Shown: positions 1 through 7,220, counted from the first letter of the stretch. The stretch is 15,976 nt of DNA from Thermoplasmata archaeon (GCA_030039825.1 JASHUV010000153.1:1-15976); one strand, 5' to 3'. Numbers and translations: made by a program. Notes: a model not told the origin generated them from the letters alone.

Positions 1-255
1 GACGTCCCGGACGGGGCGCACCGGGAGATCGTGAAGGAGCTCGAGCGGCGGTTCTCGGCCCAGGAGGTCCGGGTCGGGCTCCGGGTCGACCTCCTGGGGT
101 GGCGCCCGGACCGTCTCGCGGAGTTCGCGGCCTCGGCGGCGGCGGACGGACCGGTGAGCCCCGGGGTCGCGCCCCGGGGCGGACGGCCCTCGGCCGCTAG
201 TGGTCGTGGCCGCCGCCGCCCGGGGGCGCCGGCGGGGTCTTCTTCGACGCGATGA
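1..255 (+). CDS. C-terminal part of an unrecognised protein (partial)
   Basis: Frame 1 is open from the window edge to a TGA at 253-255, so the 5' end of this gene lies outside the window. The first 50 or so codons have almost exclusively G or C at the third position and encode an amphipathic, charged segment (for example EIVKELERRF and GWRPDRLAEFA), as expected of a real helical C-terminus. After about residue 50 the translation turns into Pro/Gly/Arg/Ser-rich low complexity, crosses a perfect 9-bp hairpin at 158-180 and overlaps the thermosome gene by 59 bases, which looks like translated non-coding DNA. A TGA in frame 2 at 155-157, just before the hairpin, would be a natural end if one base is missing or added upstream. 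I recognise no family. The coding call is fairly safe for 1-150 but weak for 150-255. Confidence 0.45.
   Translation, partial: DVPDGAHREIVKELERRFSAQEVRVGLRVDLLGWRPDRLAEFAASAAADGPVSPGVAPRGGRPSAASGRGRRRPGAPAGSSSTR
158..180. terminator. Perfect GC hairpin between convergent genes
   Basis: Bases 158-166 and 172-180 form a perfect 9-bp stem made of G and C only, around the 5-base loop TCGCG. It lies 16 bases beyond the thermosome stop codon and at the likely end of the left-edge gene, so it could mark the 3' ends of both transcripts. There is no U-tract, and archaeal termination usually depends on U-runs rather than hairpins. A role in 3'-end formation or mRNA protection is therefore inference. 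Confidence 0.35.
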
Positions 256-1819
256 CGTCGTCGATCCGAAGGACCATGTTCGCGACCTCGACGGCCGAGC
301 TCAGGGCCTGGCGCTTGACGCGGGCCGGCTCCACGACGTGGAGCTTCCACATGTCGGCCGCCTTGCCGTCAGCGAGGTTGACACCGACGTTCCGGTTCGC
401 CAAGGGCCCGTCGTGGGCCCCGCGGAGCTGGATGAGGGTGTTGATCGCGTCGTAGCCGCCGTTCTCGGCGAGCGCCCACGGGACGCACTCGAGCGCCTGC
501 GCGAACGCCTCGACGGCGAGCTGCTCGCGGCCGCCGACCGAGGGGGCGAACTTCCGCAGCCGGACGGAGAGGTCGATCTCGGTGGCGCCGCCCCCCGGGC
601 AGATGACGCCGTCCTCGATGACGCTCGAAACGACCTTCAGGGCGTCCTGGAGGGAGCGCTCGACCTCTTGGGTGACGTGCTCCGTGCCGCCCCGGATGAG
701 GATGGAGACGGAGCGCGGGTTCTGGCAGCCGGTGACGAAGGTCATGTCGTCGTCCCCGACCTTCTTCTCCTCCACGGATTCGGCGCGGCCGAGGTCGGCG
801 CTCGTGAGCTCCTTGAGCCCGGTGACGATCTTGGCGCCGGTCGCGCGGGAGAGCTTCTGGAGGTCGGACTCCTTGACCTGCTTGAGGGCGAAGATCCCCT
901 CCTTGGCGAGGTAGTGGAGGACGACGTCGTCGATCCCTTTCTGGGAGATGAGGACGTTCGCGCCGGTCGCCTTGACCTGCTCGACCATCCGGCGGAAGGT
1001 CTTGTCCTCCTCGTCGAGGAAGCCCTGGATCTGCGTCGCGCTCTTGATGTTGATCTTGCTCTCGATCTCCGTCTTCTTGATCTCGAGCGCCGAGTTCACG
1101 AGGGCGATCTTCGCGCCCTTGACCTGCCGGGGCATGCGCGGGTGGCCCCGCTCCTTGTCGAGCAGGATCCCGTCGATGAGCTGGGTGTCGGCGATCGTGC
1201 CGCCGTGGCGCTTCTCGATCTTGATCTGGTCGACGTCGGCGATCGTCCGGTCCCCCCGCTTCTCCGTGATCTTCCGGACGGCGGTGACGGCGATCTTCGC
1301 GAGCTCGTCGCGCGAGCCGAAGACGCCCTTCGAACCCATCGCGGTGCTGGCGCAGTCGGTGAGCATCTTCTCGTCGTCGGGCGGGACGCTCGTGCCGATC
1401 TCCTTCTCGAGCAGGCGCTGGCCCTCCTGGAGGGCGATCTGGTAGCCGCGCGTGATGACGGTCGGGTGGATGTTCTGCTCGAGCAGGTACTCCGCCCGCT
1501 TGAGGAGCTCGCCCGCGAGGACGACGGCCGTCGTCGTCCCGTCCCCGCACTGCTGGTCCTGGGTCTTCGCGACCTCGACGATCATCTTGGCCGCCGGGTG
1601 CTCGACGTCGACCTCCTTGAGGATCGTGACGCCGTCGTTCGTGATCGTGATGTCGCCCATCGAGTCGACGAGCATCTTGTCCATCCCGCGGGGCCCGAGG
1701 GTCGTACGGACGGCGTCCGCGATCGCCCGGGCGGCGGCGATGTTGTTCTGGCTGGCGCTCTTTCCGCGCTCGCGCTCGGTGCCTTCCTTCAGGACGAGGA
1801 TAGGGGTCCCCTGCAGCAT
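197..1819 (-). CDS. Thermosome subunit (group II chaperonin, HSP60/CCT family)
   Basis: Encodes a 540-residue subunit of the archaeal ATP-driven folding chamber, a double ring with built-in lid in the cytosol. Seen in the sequence: [10 protein letters not shown] at 41-50, TNDGVTIL at 60-67 and the nucleotide-binding GDGTTT at 92-97. An apical region and the family's C-terminal block with the GVN..DG signature before [14 protein letters not shown] follow. The length matches the usual 540-550 residues. The tail ends in four glycines and HDH instead of the Gly-Gly-Met repeats of many homologues. The ATG at 1819 is preferred over the longer reading up to 1963 because family homology starts there, GGAGAG lies a few bases upstream and a TATA-like box lies about 35 bases upstream. 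The upstream extension is Pro/Arg-rich and not family-like. It is transcribed away from the 2052 gene. Archaeal genomes often carry several thermosome paralogues; only this one is visible here. Confidence 0.97.
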   Translation of the reverse strand: MLQGTPILVLKEGTERERGKSASQNNIAAARAIADAVRTTLGPRGMDKMLVDSMGDITITNDGVTILKEVDVEHPAAKMIVEVAKTQDQQCGDGTTTAVVLAGELLKRAEYLLEQNIHPTVITRGYQIALQEGQRLLEKEIGTSVPPDDEKMLTDCASTAMGSKGVFGSRDELAKIAVTAVRKITEKRGDRTIADVDQIKIEKRHGGTIADTQLIDGILLDKERGHPRMPRQVKGAKIALVNSALEIKKTEIESKINIKSATQIQGFLDEEDKTFRRMVEQVKATGANVLISQKGIDDVVLHYLAKEGIFALKQVKESDLQKLSRATGAKIVTGLKELTSADLGRAESVEEKKVGDDDMTFVTGCQNPRSVSILIRGGTEHVTQEVERSLQDALKVVSSVIEDGVICPGGGATEIDLSVRLRKFAPSVGGREQLAVEAFAQALECVPWALAENGGYDAINTLIQLRGAHDGPLANRNVGVNLADGKAADMWKLHVVEPARVKRQALSSAVEVANMVLRIDDVIASKKTPPAPPGGGGHDH

Positions 1820-1823
1820 GGGT

Positions 1824-1860
1824 CTCTCCGGTCGGGCGAGATTGCTCTCGTATATGAAAC
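1824..1860 (-). promoter_or_regulatory. Thermosome promoter and ribosome binding site
   Basis: Read on the minus strand, TTTCATATAC (1850-1859) is a TATA-like box in very GC-rich DNA. GGAGAG at 1824-1829 sits four bases before the ATG at 1819 and could serve as a Shine-Dalgarno site. With the usual 25-base spacing, transcription would begin near 1829, giving a leader of only about ten bases. No heat-shock operator could be recognised. Confidence 0.5.
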
Positions 1861-1901
1861 TGTCAGGCCGAGACGCCCGGGCGTGGGCGAGCGACCGGCC
1901 C

Positions 1902-1960
1902 GGGCGGGGGGGTCGGGCGAGGGCCCCGTCGGGGGGGCGTCGGGGCCCCGGCGGGGCGGG
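1902..1960 (+). other. Potential G-quadruplex array between divergent promoters
   Basis: The + strand has eight consecutive runs of three to seven G (1902-1904, 1906-1912, 1915-1917, 1921-1923, 1931-1937, 1942-1945, 1953-1956, 1958-1960), all with loops of seven bases or fewer. This meets the standard G3+N1-7 quadruplex pattern more than once. It lies between the thermosome and surface-protein TATA-like boxes. In a GC-rich genome such runs can arise by chance; any regulatory role is inference. Confidence 0.4.
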
Positions 1961-2009
1961 CACCGCCCTCGCCGGTCCACGGCGGCGTCAGGAATAATCG
2001 ACGTGACGA

Positions 2010-2015
2010 TTTAAG
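2010..2015 (+). promoter_or_regulatory. TATA-like box for the surface-protein gene
   Basis: TTTAAG in a locally AT-richer patch, 37 bases before the GTG start at 2052. The expected transcription start near 2037-2040 would leave a leader of about 12-15 bases. I see no Shine-Dalgarno match before this GTG. Confidence 0.4.
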
Positions 2016-2051
2016 AGCCGCCGGAACCCCCGACCGACCGAAGGCGCGCGG

Positions 2052-3491
2052 GTGAACGGCCATGGGTGGGGTCCTCCCGGACCCGGGCAGCGGGCGCTCG
2101 CGCTCGGCCCCGGCGGGACGCGCCTCCGACTCCCCGTCGCGCTCGGGCTCCTCGTCGTCGGGCTTCTGGTGGGCGCCGCCCTTTCGGTGCTCCCGGCCCC
2201 GACCCCGGTCGCGCGGACCCCGGGGCCGGGCGGGATCGGGCCGGCCGCGGCGGGGTTCCCGGCCGCTCACGATTACGAGGTCGTCTTCTCGGAGAGCGAC
2301 CTCCCCGTCGGCACCCTCTGGCAGGTGGAGTTCGGGATCAAGCTCGAGAACACCACGGGCTCGACGATCGACTTCTCCGTGCCGAACGGCACGTACGGCT
2401 ACTCGGCGAACACGCCGGCCCAGCCGGACCGCTACCCCGTCGACGGGTACACGAGCGTGAACGGCTCGGACGTCAATGTCAGCCTCGCCTTCCCGCCGCC
2501 GACCTACACGATCGGGTTCTCCGAGAGCGGTCTGCCGACCGGGCACGGGCTCTCCTGGAACGTCACCCTGAACGGCACCCCCGAGGCGACGTTCCCCGGC
2601 TACTCGCTCTACTTCTTCCTGACGAACGGGACCTACCCGTTCACGGTGGGGGGGTCCCCGGGCTGGACCGCCGACCCGGAGAGCGGGAACGTCACGGTCG
2701 ACGGGGCGGACCAGGCGATCGCGATCACCTTCACCGTCACGCCCCCGAGCAGCGGCGGGGGGGGCGGCACCAACCGCTCCACGAACACGACGCCGTACTA
2801 CCACGTGACCTTCGTGGAGACCGGGCTCGCGGCGGGGACGAACTGGTCGGTGGCATTCGGCGCGAGCGTCGCGAACTCGACCGGGAACAGTCTCGCCTTC
2901 TTCGTACCGAACGGGACCTACGCGATGGTGATCTACCCCGTGGCGGGCTACACCGGACCCTCCGACGGCCAGATCGCCGTCTCGGGCGCCGACGTGAACG
3001 TCCCGCTCGTCTTCCTCTCCTCGACGTTCCCCGTCATCTTCGTCGCGCTCGGCCTCGCGAACGACACTCCGTGGAGCGTCACCGTCACGAACGTCTCGCT
3101 CGGGGTCGACCAGACGCTCACCACCGTCTCGCCGAGCCTCCTGTTCGACCTGCCGAACGGGACGTACGGCGACAGCGTCGCCGCGGCCGGCTACACCTCC
3201 AACCTGAGCGCGGGCTCGTTCACCGTGGCCGGGCATCTGATCCCGGCCGAGACGGCCCACTTCACCCCCGTGGCCGGACCGGGCAAGGGGAAGAACGGCA
3301 CGACCGGGCCGACCTCGGCCGCGGGTCTTCCCGCCTCGTGGTACGCCGGTTTCGGCGCGATCGCCGTCGCCCTCGCCGCCGCCGCGCTCGTCCTCGGCCG
3401 CCGCGCCCAGCTCCGTCGGGAGGGGAACGACCTCGTCTCGAGGATGCGCCAGCTCGAGGGTCCCGATCCCCCCTTCCCCCCTCCTAAGTAG
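2052..3491 (+). CDS. Membrane-anchored, extracytoplasmic repeat protein with four beta-type domains
   Basis: A 479-residue protein. An N-terminal hydrophobic segment at about 28-47 is a signal peptide or anchor, and a C-terminal hydrophobic helix at about 431-449 is followed by RRAQLRR, a typical cytoplasmic stop-transfer. Between them are four copies of a domain of about 75-80 residues, starting near 75, 151, 250 and 326. Each opens with an aromatic/valine strand and E-x-G-L-P-x-G-x-x-W-x-V, has a central PNGTY or TNGTY turn, and closes with a valine-rich strand. Copy four has diverged most (VALGLANDTPWSV). A glycine/Thr/Asn linker at 233-247 separates copies two and three. N-x-S/T sequons are abundant, suggesting heavy N-glycosylation. 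The repeat style is familiar from Thermoplasmata surface proteins; the function is unknown, and envelope structure or adhesion is a guess. It uses a GTG start. A paralogue begins at 15422 and a winged-helix gene follows after 30 bases. Confidence 0.85.
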   Translation: MNGHGWGPPGPGQRALALGPGGTRLRLPVALGLLVVGLLVGAALSVLPAPTPVARTPGPGGIGPAAAGFPAAHDYEVVFSESDLPVGTLWQVEFGIKLENTTGSTIDFSVPNGTYGYSANTPAQPDRYPVDGYTSVNGSDVNVSLAFPPPTYTIGFSESGLPTGHGLSWNVTLNGTPEATFPGYSLYFFLTNGTYPFTVGGSPGWTADPESGNVTVDGADQAIAITFTVTPPSSGGGGGTNRSTNTTPYYHVTFVETGLAAGTNWSVAFGASVANSTGNSLAFFVPNGTYAMVIYPVAGYTGPSDGQIAVSGADVNVPLVFLSSTFPVIFVALGLANDTPWSVTVTNVSLGVDQTLTTVSPSLLFDLPNGTYGDSVAAAGYTSNLSAGSFTVAGHLIPAETAHFTPVAGPGKGKNGTTGPTSAAGLPASWYAGFGAIAVALAAAALVLGRRAQLRREGNDLVSRMRQLEGPDPPFPPPK

Positions 3492-3521
3492 GGCCGGCGG
3501 TGGTCCCCTACCCGATCGATC

Positions 3522-3836
3522 GTGGCTGACCCCACGCTTCCGGACCTCGGCGAGGCGCGCCTCGCCCGCCGGGTGGTCCTCCACCTCGCCCACCAGCCGC
3601 GGCTCGGTCCCGACGACATCCCCCCGATGAACTTCACCCAGGCCGGGCTCGCCGAGCAGATCGTCGCGACGCAGGGGGCGGTCGCCAAGATCACCGCGAA
3701 GCTCGTCGCCGCCGGCGTCCTCAAGGAGGAGCGCCGGCACGTTCAGGGCTGGCCGAGGCGCCTCAAGGTCTACACGCTCACCTGGAAGGGCGAGACGCTC
3801 GCCCAGCAGCTCGAGACCCACCTCGTCAAGCGGTAG
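3522..3836 (+). CDS. Small winged-helix (MarR-like) DNA-binding protein
   Basis: A 104-residue protein that is essentially one winged-helix domain. Helices span residues about 10-25 and 38-66, with the recognition-type stretch TQAGLAEQIVATQGAVAKITAKL. A basic wing (RRHVQGWPRRLKVY, 71-84) precedes the LTWKG turn and a C-terminal helix. The pattern TQ-x-G-(I/L)-A ... L-x-x-x-G-(V/L) ... Y-x-LT-x-x-G is typical of archaeal MarR-like regulators, which act as dimers. No sensor domain is present. It starts with GTG 30 bases after the surface-protein stop and has no promoter of its own that I can see, so co-transcription and a role in controlling that gene or its own operon are plausible but inferred. 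Its 3' end overlaps the convergent ksgA gene by 11 bases. Confidence 0.8.
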   Translation: MADPTLPDLGEARLARRVVLHLAHQPRLGPDDIPPMNFTQAGLAEQIVATQGAVAKITAKLVAAGVLKEERRHVQGWPRRLKVYTLTWKGETLAQQLETHLVKR

Positions 3837-4713
3837 GCCGGTCCCGCCGACGTCGGGCGACCTCCTCCGCGAGCCGGAAGTACGCCTCCGGAGGGAGCTC
3901 CTCCGGGCGCCGCCGCTCCCACCCCTCGGGCCATCCGGCGGACCGGGCCATCTCCGGCCCGCGGGGGCCGAGCCGGGGCAGGAGGTTCCCGAGCTGCTTC
4001 CGCCGGGAGGCGAAGATCGGATCGAGGACCCGTTCGAGCGCCGGCCGGGAGGGGACCCTCGGGGGGCCCCCGGCCCGGGTCAGGACGACGATCCGGCTCT
4101 CCACCGCCGGGGCGGGGACGAACGAGGAGGCCGGGACGGTCCGGAAGAGCTCGACGTCGGCGAGCGCCCGGGTGAGGATCGAGAGCCGACCGTACGACCG
4201 GCTCCCCGGCCCGGCGGCGAGCCGCTCGGCGACCTCCCGCTGGAGCATCGCGACGATCCTCGGAACGCGGAGGTCGAGGAGCCGCCTCACGATCGGCGTC
4301 GCCACGGCGTAGGGGAGGTTCCCGACCGCCGCCTCGGCCTCGGGGAGCTCGAGCCCGAGCGCGTCCCCCCGGAGGACGCGCGCCCGCCCCTCGAACGCCC
4401 TCGCGAGGTGCTCGGCGAGACGGGGATCCTTCTCGACGACGGTCAGCGGGCCGAGCCCGCGCCTCAGCAGGGCCTCGGTCAGGAGGCCGAGCCCGCCCCC
4501 GATCTCGAGGACCGCGGCGCCCCGCGGCACGTCGACGAGGGCGGCGACGGCGTCGGCGGTGAACGGGTCGGCGAGGAAGGACTGCCCGAGTCCCCGGCGG
4601 GGGGTGAGGCCGAGGGCGTCGAGGGCCGCGCGGATCGCCGAGGGGTCGGAGGGGACGGCGGAGGGGCCGCCCTCACGCGACGACGAAGAGCCGGTACTTG
4701 TCCGGCGTCCCAC
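3826..4713 (-). CDS. ksgA: 16S rRNA dimethyladenosine transferase (KsgA/Dim1)
   Basis: SAM-dependent enzyme that dimethylates two adjacent adenosines near the 3' end of 16S rRNA during small-subunit assembly. The 295-residue product has the full set of motifs: GLGQSFL at 41-47, SAM loop GGGLGLLT at 72-79, acidic Glu94 (VVEKDP), GDAL at 116-119, catalytic NLPY at 132-135, FVPAPAVES at 198-206 and SRRKQLGNLL at 236-245. About 35 residues precede the conserved core. The start is GTG at 4713: a strong GAGGAGGAG at 4718-4726 lies just upstream, and no other ATG, GTG or TTG occurs before the conserved core. It therefore overlaps the 3' end of the DUF655 gene by 41 bases, implying translational coupling. 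It is the last gene of the pus10 operon, a position seen in many archaea. Confidence 0.95.
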   Translation of the reverse strand: MGRRTSTGSSSSREGGPSAVPSDPSAIRAALDALGLTPRRGLGQSFLADPFTADAVAALVDVPRGAAVLEIGGGLGLLTEALLRRGLGPLTVVEKDPRLAEHLARAFEGRARVLRGDALGLELPEAEAAVGNLPYAVATPIVRRLLDLRVPRIVAMLQREVAERLAAGPGSRSYGRLSILTRALADVELFRTVPASSFVPAPAVESRIVVLTRAGGPPRVPSRPALERVLDPIFASRRKQLGNLLPRLGPRGPEMARSAGWPEGWERRRPEELPPEAYFRLAEEVARRRRDRPTA

Positions 4714-5221
4714 GCAGCTCCTCCTCGATCCGGCCGGCGATGAGCGTCTCCGGGCTCTTGAGGTGCGTGCGGGCGCCGAGCTCCTCGAAGCTCGCGAACG
4801 GGGCGCGGCGCCGCTCGTCGACGATGGCGAGCATCGTCTTCTTGCCGATCCCCGGGAGGAGCTCGAGCAGGTGGAAGCGGCGCGAGACGGCCGGGGCCTC
4901 GTTGAAGAAGCGCAGGTAGCGCGGGGCGTCGCCCCGGACGATCGCCGCGAGCGCTCCGGGAAGCTCCGAGCGCGCGCTCGTCGTGAGCTCCTCGTAGCCG
5001 AGCCGCCGGCGCACGTGGTCGACCGGCGGTGCCGGGGCGCCCGGGACCGGCACGATCGGGACGCGGTCGCCCGGGGCGAGCGTCGCCCCCGGACGCGTGA
5101 CGACCTCGAGGAGCTTGAGCTCGCTCTCGCCGACGGCGATCGCGACGGGCTCGCGGCTCAGGCCGCGGTCGGTCGCCCGGCCGCCGGGGAGCACATCGAG
5201 CACGCGGACGAACGTTTCCAT
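4673..5221 (-). CDS. DUF655 family protein (predicted RNA binding)
   Basis: A 182-residue cytosolic protein of the archaeal DUF655 family. The N-terminal half (about 1-60) contains an OB/S1-like beta region with LKLLEVVTRPGATLAPGDRV. The C-terminal half carries a helix-hairpin-helix element, LLPGIGKK at 121-128, followed by a second helical part with FASFEELGARTHLKSP. Such a pairing suggests nucleic-acid binding, probably RNA; the biochemical role is not established. The ATG at 5221 is chosen because homology begins at METFVRVLDV; the longer upstream reading is Ser/Arg-rich shadow of the rpo4 frame. It lies 16 bases after rpo4 and overlaps ksgA. The order eL21-Rpo4-DUF655-KsgA is conserved across archaea, linking the protein to ribosome or transcription functions by context. 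Confidence 0.92.
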   Translation of the reverse strand: METFVRVLDVLPGGRATDRGLSREPVAIAVGESELKLLEVVTRPGATLAPGDRVPIVPVPGAPAPPVDHVRRRLGYEELTTSARSELPGALAAIVRGDAPRYLRFFNEAPAVSRRFHLLELLPGIGKKTMLAIVDERRRAPFASFEELGARTHLKSPETLIAGRIEEELRGTPDKYRLFVVA

Positions 5222-5237
5222 CGGGGTCGCCCCCCGC

Positions 5238-5552
5238 TCATCGGTAGTGGGCGACGACCTCGAGGAGGCTCGTGATCTGGGCCTCGTCGAGGACGACGCG
5301 CTCGCGGGAGAAGAGGAGGCGGACCTCCTCCGGGTACTGCGGCAGGACGTCGGCGACCCGGATCGCCGTCGCCGCGTCGACGAACGGGAGCGCCTTGAGC
5401 TCCGCGATGAGCTTCTCGGTCTCCGGGACATCGAGGTGGGCGAAGAGCTCGGCGTGCTGCTGGGCGAGCGTGGCCTCCCGCGGGAGGGTCCGCCGGGCGG
5501 CCTCCTCGGCGAGGAGGCGCTTGACCTCGGCGAGCGGGACCGGGTCGGGCAC
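5238..5552 (-). CDS. rpoF: DNA-directed RNA polymerase subunit Rpo4 (RpoF)
   Basis: A 104-residue homologue of eukaryotic Rpb4. It pairs with Rpo7 to form the stalk of archaeal RNA polymerase, which helps promoter opening and binds emerging RNA. Typical features are the N-terminal segment leading into the helical core (LAQQHAELFAHL, 29-40), then ALPFVDAATAIRVADVLPQYPEEVRLLFSRE across 54-84, matching the family's signature of a helix, LP-x-x-x-EL/EV and F-x-x-E, and a final helix with ITSLLEVV. The start codon is GTG at 5552-5550, directly after the eL21 stop codon with no base between them, so it probably depends on translation of the upstream gene. It is small and strongly conserved in place, and no unusual residue stands out. 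Confidence 0.93.
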   Translation of the reverse strand: MPDPVPLAEVKRLLAEEAARRTLPREATLAQQHAELFAHLDVPETEKLIAELKALPFVDAATAIRVADVLPQYPEEVRLLFSRERVVLDEAQITSLLEVVAHYR

Positions 5553-5855
5553 CTAGGCCCCCGTCCCGGCGCGCTTCAGGTGGATCGGGTGGGCGATCAG
5601 GACCTTGCGCTTCCCGCCGTCCAGGAACTCGATCTCGTAGGAGCGGCCGACCGGCCGGACGACGGTCGCCACCCGGCCCTGGTAGCGGGGGTGGGGCATC
5701 CCGTGGGGATCGGAGGCCTCGAGCTTGACGATGACCTTCTCGCCGGCCTCGAACGTCGTGAGGAAGCGCGTCACCGGCGGGAGACCGCGGTCCCGGGCGG
5801 CCTTCGTGAGCACGCCGCGGGTGCGGGAGCGGAAGCCCTTCGAACTCTTGACCAT
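5553..5855 (-). CDS. rpl21e: Large-subunit ribosomal protein eL21 (L21e)
   Basis: A 100-residue ribosomal protein of the 50S subunit, present in archaea and eukaryotes only. Recognised by the N-terminal basic segment SSKGFRSRTR (4-13), the beta core with EAGEKVIVKLEASDPHGMPHP starting near 36, the family hallmark HPRYQG at 55-60 and the closing GKRKVLIAHPIHLKR at 81-95. Length is normal for the family. ATG at 5855 follows the Pus10 stop by six bases; GAGGAG lies directly against this ATG, closer than an ideal ribosome binding site, which suggests reinitiation after Pus10. Its own stop codon is immediately followed by the rpo4 GTG. Confidence 0.96.
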   Translation of the reverse strand: MVKSSKGFRSRTRGVLTKAARDRGLPPVTRFLTTFEAGEKVIVKLEASDPHGMPHPRYQGRVATVVRPVGRSYEIEFLDGGKRKVLIAHPIHLKRAGTGA

Positions 5856-5861
5856 CTCCTC

Positions 5862-7121
5862 TCACGCTCCGTCGTGGATCTCGATGACGTCCAGGAACTC
5901 CACCGTCACGGGAACGCCGAGGAGACCGGCGAGGTTCGGTTCCGTCCGCCCGTCGTCCCCATCGGCCCACTCCTTGATGTACGTGCCGGCCTCGGCCCGC
6001 AGCTCGAGCGTATAGCGCCCCTCGGCGGCCTCCACGACGCGGGCGGCGACGATCCGCCGCGTCCGGACGAGGTCCGACCGACGGTGCGCCACGCGGCGGG
6101 GCGTTCGCTGGGCGATCGCTCGGCTCGTCGCGAGCGCCAAGGCATCTTTAATCTTTGCCTCGGGGGCCCCGACGAGGAGGCCCACGCGGTAGCTCTTCTC
6201 CGGGCTCGCCTCCTTGACGCGGACGACGTCGCCGGCCGTGGCGACCCGCGCGTCGAGGACCTCGATCCGTCCGCCGGAGGCGGCTCCCGCCGCCGCGGCG
6301 AGGGCGGGGACGTCGAGGCTCCGACGGCGGGGTCGGCGCAGCTCGAGGACGAACGGTCGCCCGCGACCGAGCATGCGGGCGTCGATGTCCTCGCGGCCCA
6401 TCCCGTGGAAGCGGGTCCCCTCCGCCCCGCTCGCCGCGAGGAACGGGGCGCCGACGAGCTCCTCGACGCTCTCGGCGTAGGTCTTGCCGGTGCCCTGGCA
6501 GGCGGTGCACCCCCGCCCCTCGCAGCGGCGGCACGGCCACCGGGTCTGCGGCAGCGTCCGGTCGAGCTTGCGGTAGCGACCCTGGATGTACAGGGGGAGG
6601 AGAGTGACCTCCACCCGGCCCGCGGGAAGGTCGGCGAGGAGGACGACCTCCGGGTCGGCCGGGTCCCCGGAGGCGTGGAGCTCCCCCTCGAGCCGCTTGC
6701 CCCACTCCCGGTTGAACGCGGCGCGCGCGGACTCCCCGTCCGGAGCGCCGACCTGGGCCCAGATCGTCTCCTCGCGGGCGAGGATCTCCGGGTCCCAGCG
6801 GGAGCCGCAGGCGAAGCGGTGGAGCTCGGTCCCCTCGACGGCCGTCGTCGCCCGGGGAAGCCAGGTCGCCCAGCGGTCGAAGAGGCCCCGGCAGAGCGAG
6901 CAGGGTCCCGACGGGGTCGGGAGCGGTTCGGGCCCGAGCGCCGCCGCGAGGCGCCGGGCCCGTTCGGGGTTCGAGAGACCGTGGGCGCGGCGGCCCGCCA
7001 GCCGACCGAAGCATTCCGGGCAGAGCCCGAGCGGGAGGGCCTTCCGGGCGAGCTCGATCTCCGCCGGCCCCACCGGGAACTCCGGGGGACCGGCGGGGGC
7101 GAGGGGCTCCCCGGCCGTCAT
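5862..7121 (-). CDS. pus10: tRNA pseudouridine(54/55) synthase Pus10
   Basis: A 419-residue archaeal Pus10, which converts U55 and often U54 of tRNA to pseudouridine. The N-terminal region has paired cysteines CPEC (34-37) and CSLC (74-77), expected to hold zinc next to the THUMP-type RNA-binding part. A further cysteine cluster (C197, C200, C205, C208) lies just before TGKTYAESVEELVG. The catalytic motif GREDIDARMLGRGRPFVLE starts at 242, with Asp245 as the probable nucleophile. The C-terminal signature AGTYIKEWADGDDGRTEPN starts at 378. ATG at 7121 is chosen since upstream residues in the longer reading are shadow sequence overlapping the divergent gene. It heads the operon pus10-rpl21e-rpo4-DUF655-ksgA, and its promoter is probably the AT-rich patch near 7190. 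Confidence 0.95.
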   Translation of the reverse strand: MTAGEPLAPAGPPEFPVGPAEIELARKALPLGLCPECFGRLAGRRAHGLSNPERARRLAAALGPEPLPTPSGPCSLCRGLFDRWATWLPRATTAVEGTELHRFACGSRWDPEILAREETIWAQVGAPDGESARAAFNREWGKRLEGELHASGDPADPEVVLLADLPAGRVEVTLLPLYIQGRYRKLDRTLPQTRWPCRRCEGRGCTACQGTGKTYAESVEELVGAPFLAASGAEGTRFHGMGREDIDARMLGRGRPFVLELRRPRRRSLDVPALAAAAGAASGGRIEVLDARVATAGDVVRVKEASPEKSYRVGLLVGAPEAKIKDALALATSRAIAQRTPRRVAHRRSDLVRTRRIVAARVVEAAEGRYTLELRAEAGTYIKEWADGDDGRTEPNLAGLLGVPVTVEFLDVIEIHDGA

Positions 7122-7172
7122 GCGGGGGCCGCGTCCGCCTCCGGGGACTTGAGCTTGCCGGGGGGGCGTCCG

Positions 7173-7196
7173 CGCTCCAAGGAGCGACGATATACC
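7173..7196. promoter_or_regulatory. Shared TATA patch and adjacent palindrome between divergent genes
   Basis: GATATAC (7189-7195) reads as a TATA-like element in both directions. It sits about 29 bases before the GTG at 7221, and about 70 bases before the Pus10 ATG at 7121. Directly beside it, CGCTCC (7173-7178), AA, GGAGCG (7181-7186) is a perfect 6-bp inverted repeat that would overlap the BRE position of the rightward promoter. It could bind a dimeric regulator such as a winged-helix protein; this is inference. Confidence 0.45.
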
Positions 7197-7220
7197 GAGT
7201 GCGGAGATGGGTCCTCCGTC

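Noticed and set aside
200..2014. 604-residue + strand open frame across the thermosome gene
   Set aside because: It is the antisense shadow of the thermosome gene: Asp/Leu/Arg/Val-rich with no family motif. Long stop-free antisense frames are common at this GC content.
1820..2051. Possible RNA gene or hidden small protein in the largest gap
   Set aside because: No tRNA-like arms or conserved RNA fold could be recognised, and the only frames through it are Pro/Arg-rich; TATA-like boxes and G-runs explain it better.
1863..3821. 652-residue minus-strand open frame across the surface protein and winged-helix gene
   Set aside because: Arg/Gly/Glu/Val-rich shadow of two convincing + strand genes; no domain or plausible start.
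5097..7220. Long + strand reading upstream of and in frame with the 7221 gene
   Set aside because: This part is antisense to DUF655, rpo4, eL21 and pus10; only the segment from GTG 7221 has protein-like character and a promoter.
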